A stretch of DNA of 31,372 nt from JANMDU01 sp031376455 (GTDB lineage: Bacteria > Pseudomonadota > Gammaproteobacteria > Burkholderiales > Burkholderiaceae_C), in assembly GCA_031376455.1 (NCBI GenBank), contig JANMDU010000079.1, positions 1 to 31,372 on the forward strand, read 5' to 3'. The notes under the pieces were generated by a model, which was given only the letters and a program-made list of their open reading frames with translations, did no database searches and had not been told where the DNA came from. Made by a program: the position numbers and the translations under genes. How positions within the stretch are numbered: position 1 is the first letter of the stretch; each line of letters begins with the position of its first letter. Shown piece by piece: positions 8,460 to 14,721 of the stretch.

Positions 8460-8460
8460 G
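8423..8460 (-). repeat. Dispersed repeat copy R10 (3' end of pntAB)
   Basis: Read on the minus strand: TAGC, then GCTCTGCGCAGATTCTTT, then GCCGGC. After TAGC it matches R6 at 20 of 25 positions. It encodes the C-terminal tail and stop codon of PntAB in the antisense direction. Confidence 0.75.
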
Positions 8461-8471
8461 GAGCGCTTGAT

Positions 8472-9923
8472 ATGAGTATGAACGTCGTTACGCTGCTGTA
8501 TCTGGTGGCTTCTATTTGTTTTATTCAGGCTTTGAAAGGCTTGTCTCACCCCACGACTTCGATTCGTGGCAACCTGTTTGGCATGATCGGTATGGGCATT
8601 GCGGTGCTCACCACTGCGGCGCTGATTGTGCAACTGAGTTCTGGTGCGTCGGGCGGCAAAGCCATCGGCATGACTTGGGTGTTGCTCGGTCTCGTGATCG
8701 GTGGCAGCTTGGGCACTTACATGGCCAAAACCGTGGAGATGACGAAGATGCCGGAGCTGGTGGCTTTCATGCACAGCATGATCGGCTTGGCGGCGGTATT
8801 TATCGCGGTGGCCACCGCGATTGAGCCATGGGCGTTTTCAATTGCAACGAAGCCTGTCAATGGCGTGGGCGGCATCATTCCTGCGGGCAATCGCTTTGAA
8901 TTGGCGCTTGGCGCAGTGATTGGTGCGGTCACGTTCAGCGGTTCGGTGATTGCGTTTGGCAAGCTTTCGGGCAAATACAAATTCCGTTTGTTCCAAGGCG
9001 CGCCCGTTTCATTCAGCGGGCAGCACATGATCAATTTGGTGCTTGGCGTCGTCATGGTGGGCCTGATCGCGCTGTACACCGTGACGCAACTCGATGCAGC
9101 GCTGTGGGCGGCGATTGCCATTGCCTTCGTGCTCGGCGTGCTGATAATCATTCCGATTGGTGGCGCAGACATGCCTGTCGTCGTGTCGATGCTCAACAGC
9201 TACTCGGGCTGGGCAGCGGCGGGCATTGGTTTCTCGCTCAACAATTCGATGCTGATCATTGCTGGCTCACTCGTGGGCAGCTCGGGAGCGATCCTGAGCT
9301 ACATCATGTGCAAGGCGATGAATCGCAGCTTTTTTAATGTGATTTTGGGTGGGTTCGGGGGCGATACAGCAACTGCGGCGACGGGATCTGCTGAACAACG
9401 CCCCGTGAAATCCGGCAGCGCTGATGATGCGGCTTTTGTGCTCAGCAACGCTGAGACGGTGATCATCGTGCCCGGCTACGGCTTGGCCGTGGCTCGCGCT
9501 CAGCATGCCGTGAAAGAGCTTGCCGCCAAGCTCACCGCCAAAGGCATCACCGTGAAATACGCGATTCATCCTGTGGCAGGCCGCATGCCCGGCCACATGA
9601 ACGTGTTGCTGGCCGAAGCCGAAGTGCCTTATGACCAAGTGCATGAGATGGAAGACATCAATGGCGAATTCCAGCAGGCCGATGTAGCCATCGTTTTGGG
9701 CGCCAATGATGTGGTGAACCCTGCGGCATTGATCAAAGGCAGTGTGATCTATGGCATGCCGATTTTGGAAGCATATAAAGCCCGCACCGTGATCGTCAAC
9801 AAACGCTCCATGGCTGCAGGCTATGCGGGCTTAGATAACGAGCTCTTTTACATGGACAAAACCATGATGGTGTTTGGCGATGCGAAGAAAGTTGTTGAGC
9901 AGATGGTCAAGGCTGTCGAGTAG
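8472..9923 (+). CDS. pntB: NAD(P) transhydrogenase subunit beta
   Basis: The beta subunit holds the remaining membrane helices (residues 1 to about 260) and the NADP(H)-binding domain III. Domain III shows VIIVPGYGLAVARAQHAVKE, HPVAGRMPGHMNVLLAEA, YDQVHEMEDIN and VLGANDVVNPAA, all standard for the family. The length of 483 is normal. AAGGAG lies before the ATG, 12 bases after the pntAB stop. Together with pntAA and pntAB it makes the inner-membrane enzyme that supplies NADPH. Confidence 0.96.
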   Translation: MSMNVVTLLYLVASICFIQALKGLSHPTTSIRGNLFGMIGMGIAVLTTAALIVQLSSGASGGKAIGMTWVLLGLVIGGSLGTYMAKTVEMTKMPELVAFMHSMIGLAAVFIAVATAIEPWAFSIATKPVNGVGGIIPAGNRFELALGAVIGAVTFSGSVIAFGKLSGKYKFRLFQGAPVSFSGQHMINLVLGVVMVGLIALYTVTQLDAALWAAIAIAFVLGVLIIIPIGGADMPVVVSMLNSYSGWAAAGIGFSLNNSMLIIAGSLVGSSGAILSYIMCKAMNRSFFNVILGGFGGDTATAATGSAEQRPVKSGSADDAAFVLSNAETVIIVPGYGLAVARAQHAVKELAAKLTAKGITVKYAIHPVAGRMPGHMNVLLAEAEVPYDQVHEMEDINGEFQQADVAIVLGANDVVNPAALIKGSVIYGMPILEAYKARTVIVNKRSMAAGYAGLDNELFYMDKTMMVFGDAKKVVEQMVKAVE

Positions 9924-9927
9924 CTTT

Positions 9928-9970
9928 GCTATCTATTTCATAGCGAATGAAGCAGATACTACGCCGGCAA
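9928..9970 (+). repeat. Dispersed repeat copy R3 (after pntB)
   Basis: GCTATCTATTTCATAGC, then 18 bases, then GCCGGC. The middle (GAATGAAGCAGATACTAC) is more diverged than in other copies, but the spacing is exact. It starts five bases after the pntB stop. Confidence 0.7.
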
Positions 9971-10243
9971 TATGACGTTTTCTTTTAAATTCGCATTGTT
10001 TATTTGATTGGCGTTCCAGGGCGCACGCTCGCTGCAGTCGCCGCGCCCTCATGAGCCCGTGCAGCGAACCACGCGGCACTTGGCCAGCGAAGTTTGACGC
10101 TACGCTGCGCGGCCAAAATCGGTCGCGTCGCCTGCGGCGAGCGAGCGCCGGTGTGGGCGAGGGGAGTTCCAATCGCGGCGAGCTTACCAATTGCTCAACG
10201 GCGAACCTTTCGCGCGAAGATTCTTCCGAAAACCGATAGGCCG

Positions 10244-10315
10244 CGAGTTTGAGGCATTTCGCCCGACCGATGTTGTGTACTCACTCCTGAGGGCGGGCGA
10301 AATACCTCAAACTCG
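10244..10315. repeat. 22-bp inverted repeat with 28-base loop
   Basis: The arm 10244-10265 begins CGAGTTTGAGG and ends ATTTCGCCCG; the arm 10294-10315 is its reverse complement with one mismatch (10255 against 10304). No T-run follows, so it is not a standard terminator, although a very stable RNA stem is expected on either strand. Confidence 0.75.
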
Positions 10316-10343
10316 TAGCCGCTCTATCAAAAAGCGATCTTCC

Positions 10344-10390
10344 GCTTACTATAAATTCAATAGCGCTCTGCGCAGTAACTACGCCGGCTA
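10344..10390 (+). repeat. Dispersed repeat copy R4
   Basis: TATAAATTCAATAGC, then GCTCTGCGCAGTAACTAC, then GCCGGC. It ends just before the stop codon of the minus-strand holin-like gene. Confidence 0.85.
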
Positions 10391-10395
10391 TCTGC

Positions 10396-10749
10396 CTATT
10401 TCTTCTTAAAAATCTGCTCCAAAGCCGCCTCAATCACCATGCCAGCGACGGAGTAAAGCAACGAGCCGATCAAGGCGGCGGTAAAGCCCTTGACCTGAAA
10501 GCCACCAATCAAGCCAGAGGCCATGTAAAACATCAACGCATTGATCACAAAAAGGAACAAACCGAGCGTAATCACCGTGACCGGCAGCGTCAGAATCACG
10601 AAGATCGGGCGCACGATCGTGTTGAGCAAGCCGATCACAAACGCAGCAATCAAAGCCGCCATGTAGCTCGTGATGACCACACCGGAATAAAAATGCGCCA
10701 CAGCCAGCAAGGCTGCAGCGCTTAAGAGCCATTTAATGATTAATTTCAT
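10396..10749 (-). CDS. Small membrane protein, phage holin family (superfamily IV / YvlD type)
   Basis: A 117-residue protein with four predicted membrane helices: MKLIIKWLLSAAALLAVAHF, SYMAALIAAFVIGLLNTIV, ILTLPVTVITLGLFLFVIN and TAALIGSLLYSVAGMVIEA. The motif GLLNTIVRPI and the ITLGLF stretch are characteristic of the small four-helix proteins filed as 'phage holin family 4_2'. These are common as single chromosomal genes in bacteria and are usually not prophage genes. There is no lysis gene or other phage gene nearby. The function is unknown. The Met at 10749 gives the first helix its natural beginning. Confidence 0.8.
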   Translation of the reverse strand: MKLIIKWLLSAAALLAVAHFYSGVVITSYMAALIAAFVIGLLNTIVRPIFVILTLPVTVITLGLFLFVINALMFYMASGLIGGFQVKGFTAALIGSLLYSVAGMVIEAALEQIFKKK

Positions 10750-10792
10750 GCGCTCAGCATACCACCCGCGCAACCCGTCGCGCCGGCTGCGC

Positions 10793-11233
10793 TCAGGCCA
10801 GCAGAGGGCGCGTTCCCAGCATGGTTTGCGTCATCGGAGATGTTTTGGCAGGCTGAAGGGGAGCAGGCTGTGTGACGGCGCCCAGATCCACGCCAAACTT
10901 CGGCCTGCGTGCATCAATCACCTCTGCGGCAGCTAAATCTTTAAGCAACCTGTCGGTGTATTCCGGCAGCGGCCCTGTGGCCACCTCGCAAAACACATGG
11001 TCTTGCCGTGCGATATGGGGCACGAATTGTGAAAAGAGTTTGTCACACCACTTATCGCGCCAATTCTCACGTGCGCTGTGGCTGAGCCATTTGCCGATGC
11101 GGCGCGTCATGCGGGGCGCACAGGCCACGAGGATAAAGCGCTTGATATGGCCTTGGCTGAGCAACGCCTTGAGTTTTTCATGCGCGTAAGCCGCATCGTC
11201 AAGATAGATGATGTAAGTGTCTAAAGTGCGCAT
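10793..11233 (-). CDS. Conserved hypothetical protein
   Basis: A soluble 146-residue protein without a signal peptide. Its core, FILVACAPRMTRRIGKWLS followed by HSARENWRDKWCDKLFSQ, is one I associate with an uncharacterised family in Burkholderiales; no function is known to me. The last 30 residues are Pro/Thr-rich and look disordered. The start at 11233 is preferred because AAGGAG stands seven bases upstream. It is co-directional with the TerC-family gene, 45 bases downstream of it, and could share its Mn-responsive transcript. Confidence 0.65.
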   Translation of the reverse strand: MRTLDTYIIYLDDAAYAHEKLKALLSQGHIKRFILVACAPRMTRRIGKWLSHSARENWRDKWCDKLFSQFVPHIARQDHVFCEVATGPLPEYTDRLLKDLAAAEVIDARRPKFGVDLGAVTQPAPLQPAKTSPMTQTMLGTRPLLA

Positions 11234-11278
11234 GAAAAACTCCTTTGTGGGGTTGAACAAACCAATGAATGAATGAAT

Positions 11279-11989
11279 TTACTGAGCGGCCTTGGTGGCA
11301 GCGCTGCTCTGCGCAGCGCGCTTAGCTGCCCACCATCCACCGCCTAATACGCCAGCGATACAAATCACATAGACCGTCCAGCGTGCCAAATCGGCGTAGC
11401 TCGCTGGCGGGTTGAAGACTTCACTCAGCAGCCTCTCGCTAACGATCATCTTGGCAGCGGTAAATGCCAACACGGCCGCACCCAATTGAATGATGACGGG
11501 GAAGCGCTCGACGAGTTTGAGCACGATTTGGCTACCGTAGACGACGATGGGCACGCTAATCAGCAGGCCGAGGACGACCAAAGTCATGTTGCCGTTGGCT
11601 GCGCCGGCGACACCGAGCACGTTGTCAATGCCCATCAGCGCATCAGCGATCACGATGGTTTTCATCGCACCCCAAAATGTGGTGGCTGCAGGGCCGTCAT
11701 GCGCATCGCCGCCCGTATCGACCAAGAGTTTGTAGGCAATCCAGAGCAGTCCCAAGCCACCAATCAGCATCAAACCGGGTACTTTTAGCAGCCACACCAC
11801 AACAAGCGTCATGGCTGTGCGGACGGCAATCGCGCCCACCGTGCCCCAAAGAATGGCTTTTTTCTGTAGCTGTGGCGGCAGATTGCGTGCAGCAAGTGCG
11901 ATCACGATGGCGTTATCGCCAGCGAGCACCAAATCAATCAAAATGATCGCCAGCAAGGCAGACCACCAAGGGGTAGAGAAGAGTTCCAT
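11279..11989 (-). CDS. TerC family (YjbE type) membrane protein, probable metal transporter
   Basis: A 236-residue integral membrane protein of the TerC superfamily, YjbE subfamily. It has about seven helices and the characteristic acidic motifs LIDLVLAGDNAIVIALAAR (residues 17-35) and IVIADALMGIDNVLGVAGA. These intramembrane Asp residues are thought to bind metal. Relatives controlled by yybP-ykoY riboswitches export Mn2+ or help metalate exported proteins. Such a riboswitch is present upstream on the same strand (12095-12214), which supports a manganese role. The C-terminal tail is Ala/Lys-rich. Confidence 0.88.
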   Translation of the reverse strand: MELFSTPWWSALLAIILIDLVLAGDNAIVIALAARNLPPQLQKKAILWGTVGAIAVRTAMTLVVVWLLKVPGLMLIGGLGLLWIAYKLLVDTGGDAHDGPAATTFWGAMKTIVIADALMGIDNVLGVAGAANGNMTLVVLGLLISVPIVVYGSQIVLKLVERFPVIIQLGAAVLAFTAAKMIVSERLLSEVFNPPASYADLARWTVYVICIAGVLGGGWWAAKRAAQSSAATKAAQ

Positions 11990-12094
11990 TTGAAATCCGT
12001 GTTGTATGTCGTTTTAATGTTGACACCACAGTGAAATGAATTAAAGAGCTTGTGACGCGCTTCGATCCAAAACACCCGTGATGACAGGCTGAAT

Positions 12095-12214
12095 CGAAGG
12101 TCTTGCTCAATCTGGATGGCACTCTAAGCAATCCAGACCTGATGCACCGGAGTCTGAATATAAAAATCAGTCTCGTATTGACGACGCATCTGCAGGGAGC
12201 TACTCCCCTTCTTA
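12095..12214 (-). promoter_or_regulatory. yybP-ykoY (Mn2+) riboswitch, minus-strand copy
   Basis: Read on the minus strand the leader has GAAGGGGAGTAGC at its 5' side and GAGCAAGACCTTC at its 3' side. GAAGG and CCTTC form the closing helix P1. The GGGGAGTA loop and GCAAGACC segment are hallmarks of the yybP-ykoY class, and hairpins lie between them. It stands about 105 bases before the YjbE-type terC-family gene, a known target class. Its sequence GTCGTCAATACG is shared exactly with the plus-strand copy. Confidence 0.82.
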
Positions 12215-12222
12215 ATGACATT

Positions 12223-12260
12223 ATGTCGTAAGTCAATTATTTTTGCTCAACATACGACAT
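12223..12260. promoter_or_regulatory. Paired ATGTCGTA motifs between the two riboswitch promoters
   Basis: ATGTCGTA (12223-12230) and TACGACAT (12253-12260) form a perfect 8-bp inverted pair between the divergent leaders. A further ATGTCGT occurs at 12006-12012. This may be a shared operator; no regulator can be named. Confidence 0.35.
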
Positions 12261-12295
12261 CTGACTGTTGAAAATACAGATTTTTTCAACACGTA

Positions 12296-12325
12296 TTGAC
12301 AAACTTGCGAGTTGTTAGCGACAAT
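12296..12325 (+). promoter_or_regulatory. Promoter of the plus-strand riboswitch/terC transcript
   Basis: TTGACA at 12296-12301 and GACAAT at 12320-12325, 18 bases apart, directly before the riboswitch. Confidence 0.6.
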
Positions 12326-12334
12326 TGCTATTAG

Positions 12335-12451
12335 CCGGGAGGGGAGTAGCGCTTTATCCATTGAAAAGTAGATAAAGCCTGTGTGTCGTCAATACGTTGC
12401 TTCTAGGTTGAAGCAGCCGGTACACAGGAATTTCCCCGCAAGACCTTTCGG
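12335..12451 (+). promoter_or_regulatory. yybP-ykoY (Mn2+) riboswitch, plus-strand copy
   Basis: P1 is formed by CCGGGAGG (12335-12342) and CCTTTCGG (12444-12451), with G-U pairs. The conserved GGGGAGTAGC loop follows the 5' strand, and GCAAGACC precedes the 3' strand. GCTTTATC/GATAAAGC makes P2 and GCTTC/GAAGC a further hairpin. It ends about 50 bases before the likely terC start, which fits control of translation or transcription by Mn2+. Confidence 0.87.
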
Positions 12452-12502
12452 ACAACAAAAGAGCAAATGCATGATTGCGTTTGCAAATTGAAAGGTCTGG
12501 TC

Positions 12503-13294
12503 ATGTTTGAATCCGTCGCGCCCGCTTGGTTGTGGGCTGTCTTTATTGCTATCGTCATTGCAGCACTGGTGATTGACTTCGTCGTTTTAAATAAGCAAGG
12601 CTCTCACGAGGTGGGTGTCAAAGAAGCGATCAATTGGTCGATTGTCTGGGTCGCTTTAAGTTTCTTGTTCAACGGTCTCTTTTGGGTTGCGGTCAAAGAT
12701 TCCACAGGGGATACCGCGCTGGCCAACACCAAAGCGCTTGAATTTCTCACCGGCTATTTGATTGAAAAATCACTCGCGGTAGACAATATTTTCGTCTTCC
12801 TGATGATCTTCACGTATTTTGCTGTGCCGCCCGCGTATCAAAAGCGCGTGTTGATGATCGGCATCATCGGGGCGATTGTGCTGCGCACCATCATGATCTT
12901 GGTGGGCGGTTGGCTCTTGCAGCAATTCCACTGGATTTTGTACATCTTCGGCGCATTCTTGATCCTCACCGGGATCAAAATGTGGTGGGCTGCAGGCAAA
13001 GAGCAATCGCTTGACGATAACCCTGCATTGAAATTGCTGCGCAAAATTTTGCCTGTGAGCAAAAACTACGATGGCGAAAAATTCTGGACGATTGAGAACG
13101 GTAAGAAAATTGCCACGCCATTGTTTATGGTGATCTGTTTGGTGGCTTTGACAGATGTGATCTTCGCGGTGGATTCCATCCCTGCGATTTTCGCGATCAC
13201 CAACGATCCTTTTATCGTGCTCACCAGCAATGTGTTTGCTATTCTTGGTCTGCGAGCGATGTATTTCTTGCTGGCTGCTGTGGCCAAGCCATAG
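12503..13294 (+). CDS. TerC family (Alx type) protein, cut short by an in-frame TAG
   Basis: This is the N-terminal 263 residues of an Alx/TerC-type membrane protein, expected to export or handle Mn2+. Motifs are LEFLTGYLIEKSLAVDNIFV (near residue 83) and DVIFAVDSIPAIFAITNDPF, which contain the family's intramembrane Asp residues, followed by NVFAILGLRAMYFLLA. The TAG at 13292-13294 lies within a perfect palindrome. After it the same frame runs on for 61 codons with normal TerC sequence, so the gene was recently intact. The product lacks the last two helices unless the stop is read through. The start at 12503 (MFESVAPAWLW) fits the family; an upstream ATG at 12467 would add 12 atypical residues. 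Confidence 0.8.
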   Translation: MFESVAPAWLWAVFIAIVIAALVIDFVVLNKQGSHEVGVKEAINWSIVWVALSFLFNGLFWVAVKDSTGDTALANTKALEFLTGYLIEKSLAVDNIFVFLMIFTYFAVPPAYQKRVLMIGIIGAIVLRTIMILVGGWLLQQFHWILYIFGAFLILTGIKMWWAAGKEQSLDDNPALKLLRKILPVSKNYDGEKFWTIENGKKIATPLFMVICLVALTDVIFAVDSIPAIFAITNDPFIVLTSNVFAILGLRAMYFLLAAVAKP

Positions 13295-13330
13295 GTCAGC
13301 AAATTCCATTTGCTGACCTATGGCTTGGCC
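13282..13330. repeat. Perfect palindrome, 23-bp arms with 3-base loop, inside terC
   Basis: The arm 13282-13304 (GGCCAAGCC...CAGCAAAT) is the exact reverse complement of 13308-13330 (ATTTGCTGAC...CTTGGCC); the loop is TCC. The right arm encodes normal TerC sequence (HLLTYGLA). The left arm has no counterpart in the family and contains the TAG stop. Confidence 0.97.
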
Positions 13331-13480
13331 GTGATCTTGGTGTTTATCGGCACGAAGATGATGTTGATTGATGTGTTCAAGATTCCTGTGGTCATCTCGC
13401 TGCTCACGGTGATTGGCATCTTGGCCATCACGATGATCTGGAGCGTGAAGACATCGCCGAAAGACGACAAAGCGGCTTGA
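13295..13480 (+). pseudogene. In-frame C-terminal remainder of the interrupted TerC protein
   Basis: Reading continues in the same frame after the TAG: VSKFHLLTYGLAVILVFIG, then TKMMLIDVFKIPVVISL, a final membrane helix and a charged end (SPKDDKAA) before TGA at 13478-13480. This is standard Alx/TerC C-terminal sequence, without any further damage, so the interruption is a single recent event or an assembly error. Confidence 0.85.
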
Positions 13481-13493
13481 TGCACTTTTCTTG

Positions 13494-13536
13494 AAAAAAA
13501 AGCCGGACGATCTGTAGGGGTCGCCCGGCTTTTTTG
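13494..13536. terminator. Bidirectional terminator between terC and the M48 gene
   Basis: AGCCGGACGATC (13501-13512) pairs with GGTCGCCCGGCT (13519-13530) with G-U and A-C exceptions. There is an A-run before and a T-run after, so it can stop both convergent transcripts. Confidence 0.85.
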
Positions 13537-13552
13537 TGTTGGAAGCACCGTG

Positions 13553-14422
13553 TTATTTCTTAACCGCTCTCGCTCTCTCGTACAGTGGCTCAACCTTGGG
13601 CAAATTAGCCTCAATGTCTTTGATGCGCGTCGGGCCGCTGGGGTGGGTGGAGAGAAATTGCGGCGGTGCGCCCTTGCTGGCCGCGCCCATTTTTTGCCAC
13701 AAGCTCACGCCCGCTTTCGGGTTGTAGCCCGCGCGTGCGGCCAGCTCCATGCCCACCAAATCGGCTTCGGATTCGTCTTCGCGGCCAAATTTAAGCGTTA
13801 GCATTTGCGCGCCCATGCCCAGAACTTGTGCGCCGCCGCCGCCCAAGCCGAGCAAGCCGCCGATCACATTCGCACCAATATTGGTGGCTGCATTCTTGCC
13901 CATACGCTCGCGTGCATGCTCGCGCAGCGCATGCGCGACTTCATGGCCCATGATCATGGCTACTTCATCATCGGTGAGCTTGAGCTGCTCCAAAATGCCG
14001 GTGTAGAAAGCAATCTTGCCGCCGGGCATGCAGAAGGCGTTGATCTGGTTGCTGTTCAAGATGTTGACTTCCCACTGCCAGCTTTTGGCGCGCGGATTCC
14101 ACTCATATGAAAACGGAATAATCTTCTGCGCAATGGCAACGAGGCGCTGGCTTTGCGGGTGGGTGCGCGGTAGCAAAGCGTTTTTCGCCGCAGCGTCTTG
14201 CATCATTTTTTGATATTGCTGCGCAGCCGCTTGCTCGACTTGATCCGCAGGCACTAATTTTGAGAATTTGGAATTGCCGCCGACCTCCACGCCCTCTCGC
14301 GCCAATGCAAAGCCACCTCCCATACCAAGGCAAGCCGCGCAGCCCCAATGCAGGGCGCGGCGGCGGCCGGCTTGGAGATCGTTGGCAACAAATGGAGCAG
14401 ACCGATCAGGTAATGGTTTCAT
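13553..14422 (-). CDS. M48 family metallopeptidase, exported
   Basis: A 289-residue zinc peptidase. The HEXXH site is GHEVAHALREHARERMG (His160, Glu161, His164) and the third ligand is Glu217 in GREDESEADLVG. The N-terminus GRRRALHWGCAACLGMGGGFALA is a Tat-like signal, so the protein is probably periplasmic. It resembles the LoiP/YggG type and the peptidase half of BepA, which take part in outer-membrane protein quality control, but lacks the TPR domain of BepA. It is a single-gene unit bounded by terminators. Confidence 0.9.
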   Translation of the reverse strand: MKPLPDRSAPFVANDLQAGRRRALHWGCAACLGMGGGFALAREGVEVGGNSKFSKLVPADQVEQAAAQQYQKMMQDAAAKNALLPRTHPQSQRLVAIAQKIIPFSYEWNPRAKSWQWEVNILNSNQINAFCMPGGKIAFYTGILEQLKLTDDEVAMIMGHEVAHALREHARERMGKNAATNIGANVIGGLLGLGGGGAQVLGMGAQMLTLKFGREDESEADLVGMELAARAGYNPKAGVSLWQKMGAASKGAPPQFLSTHPSGPTRIKDIEANLPKVEPLYERARAVKK

Positions 14423-14483
14423 AGCGAAGCAATCCTCAAAACAGTATTAAGGATGTTAACGCGCCATCGCAAGCTTAGGCAGA

Positions 14484-14515
14484 CAAAAAAATGCCACGAC
14501 TTGTGGCCGTGGCAT
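14484..14515 (-). terminator. Terminator downstream of the two-component genes
   Basis: On the minus strand ATGCCACG (14515-14508) pairs with CGTGGCAT (14498-14491), followed by seven T. It lies about 200 bases after the kinase stop. Confidence 0.75.
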
Positions 14516-14586
14516 GAAGAAGTCCGGTTAAGGACATCGTTGGAAACTTGACCAACGTATTGTCGAAGAAGGCGCTATTGCTGCGT

Positions 14587-14604
14587 ATCCCCAGTTCTGG
14601 GGAT
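14587..14604. repeat. Palindrome in the kinase 3' region
   Basis: ATCCCCAG-TT-CTGGGGAT is perfect; flanking TGCTGCG and CGCAGCA extend the stem with a small bulge. No T-run follows. Confidence 0.6.
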
Positions 14605-14646
14605 ATTGCGCAGCAGTGTGGTGCAAAAGGCACAATCGAAGCAGCC

Positions 14647-14706
14647 ATAGAAAGCGGCATAGAAAGCGGCCTGGAAAACGCCATGAAAAACGCCATGGAG
14701 AAGCGG
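14647..14706. repeat. Five imperfect 12-bp tandem repeats
   Basis: Units are ATAGAAAGCGGC twice, CTGGAAAACGCC, ATGAAAAACGCC and ATGGAGAAGCGG. They lie just past the kinase stop codon. Open frames on both strands cross them, but neither looks like a recognisable protein. Confidence 0.7.
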
Positions 14707-14721
14707 ATCACGGCATCGAAG

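Larger units (their letters stand above)
9924..10395. other. Gene-free stretch with repeats and a long inverted repeat
   Basis: No credible coding sequence is seen in these 472 bases. The stretch is framed by two copies of the dispersed repeat (R3, R4). Between them are a 7-bp inverted repeat AGGGCGC/GCGCCCT (10018-10024, 10043-10049), a GC-rich part, and a 22-bp inverted repeat described separately. Confidence 0.7.

Noticed and set aside
9933..10239. Arg-rich open frames in the gap after pntB
   Set aside because: Composition follows the GC-rich DNA; no ribosome-binding site, no known motif.
10396..10749. Prophage, suggested by the 'holin' family name
   Set aside because: No other phage genes or attachment sites; this family is common as a lone chromosomal gene.
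11290..11330. GCTCTGCGCAG in the 3' end of the YjbE-type gene, like the repeat core
   Set aside because: No GCCGGC at the right distance and no A/T-rich half; likely chance in Ala/Lys codons.
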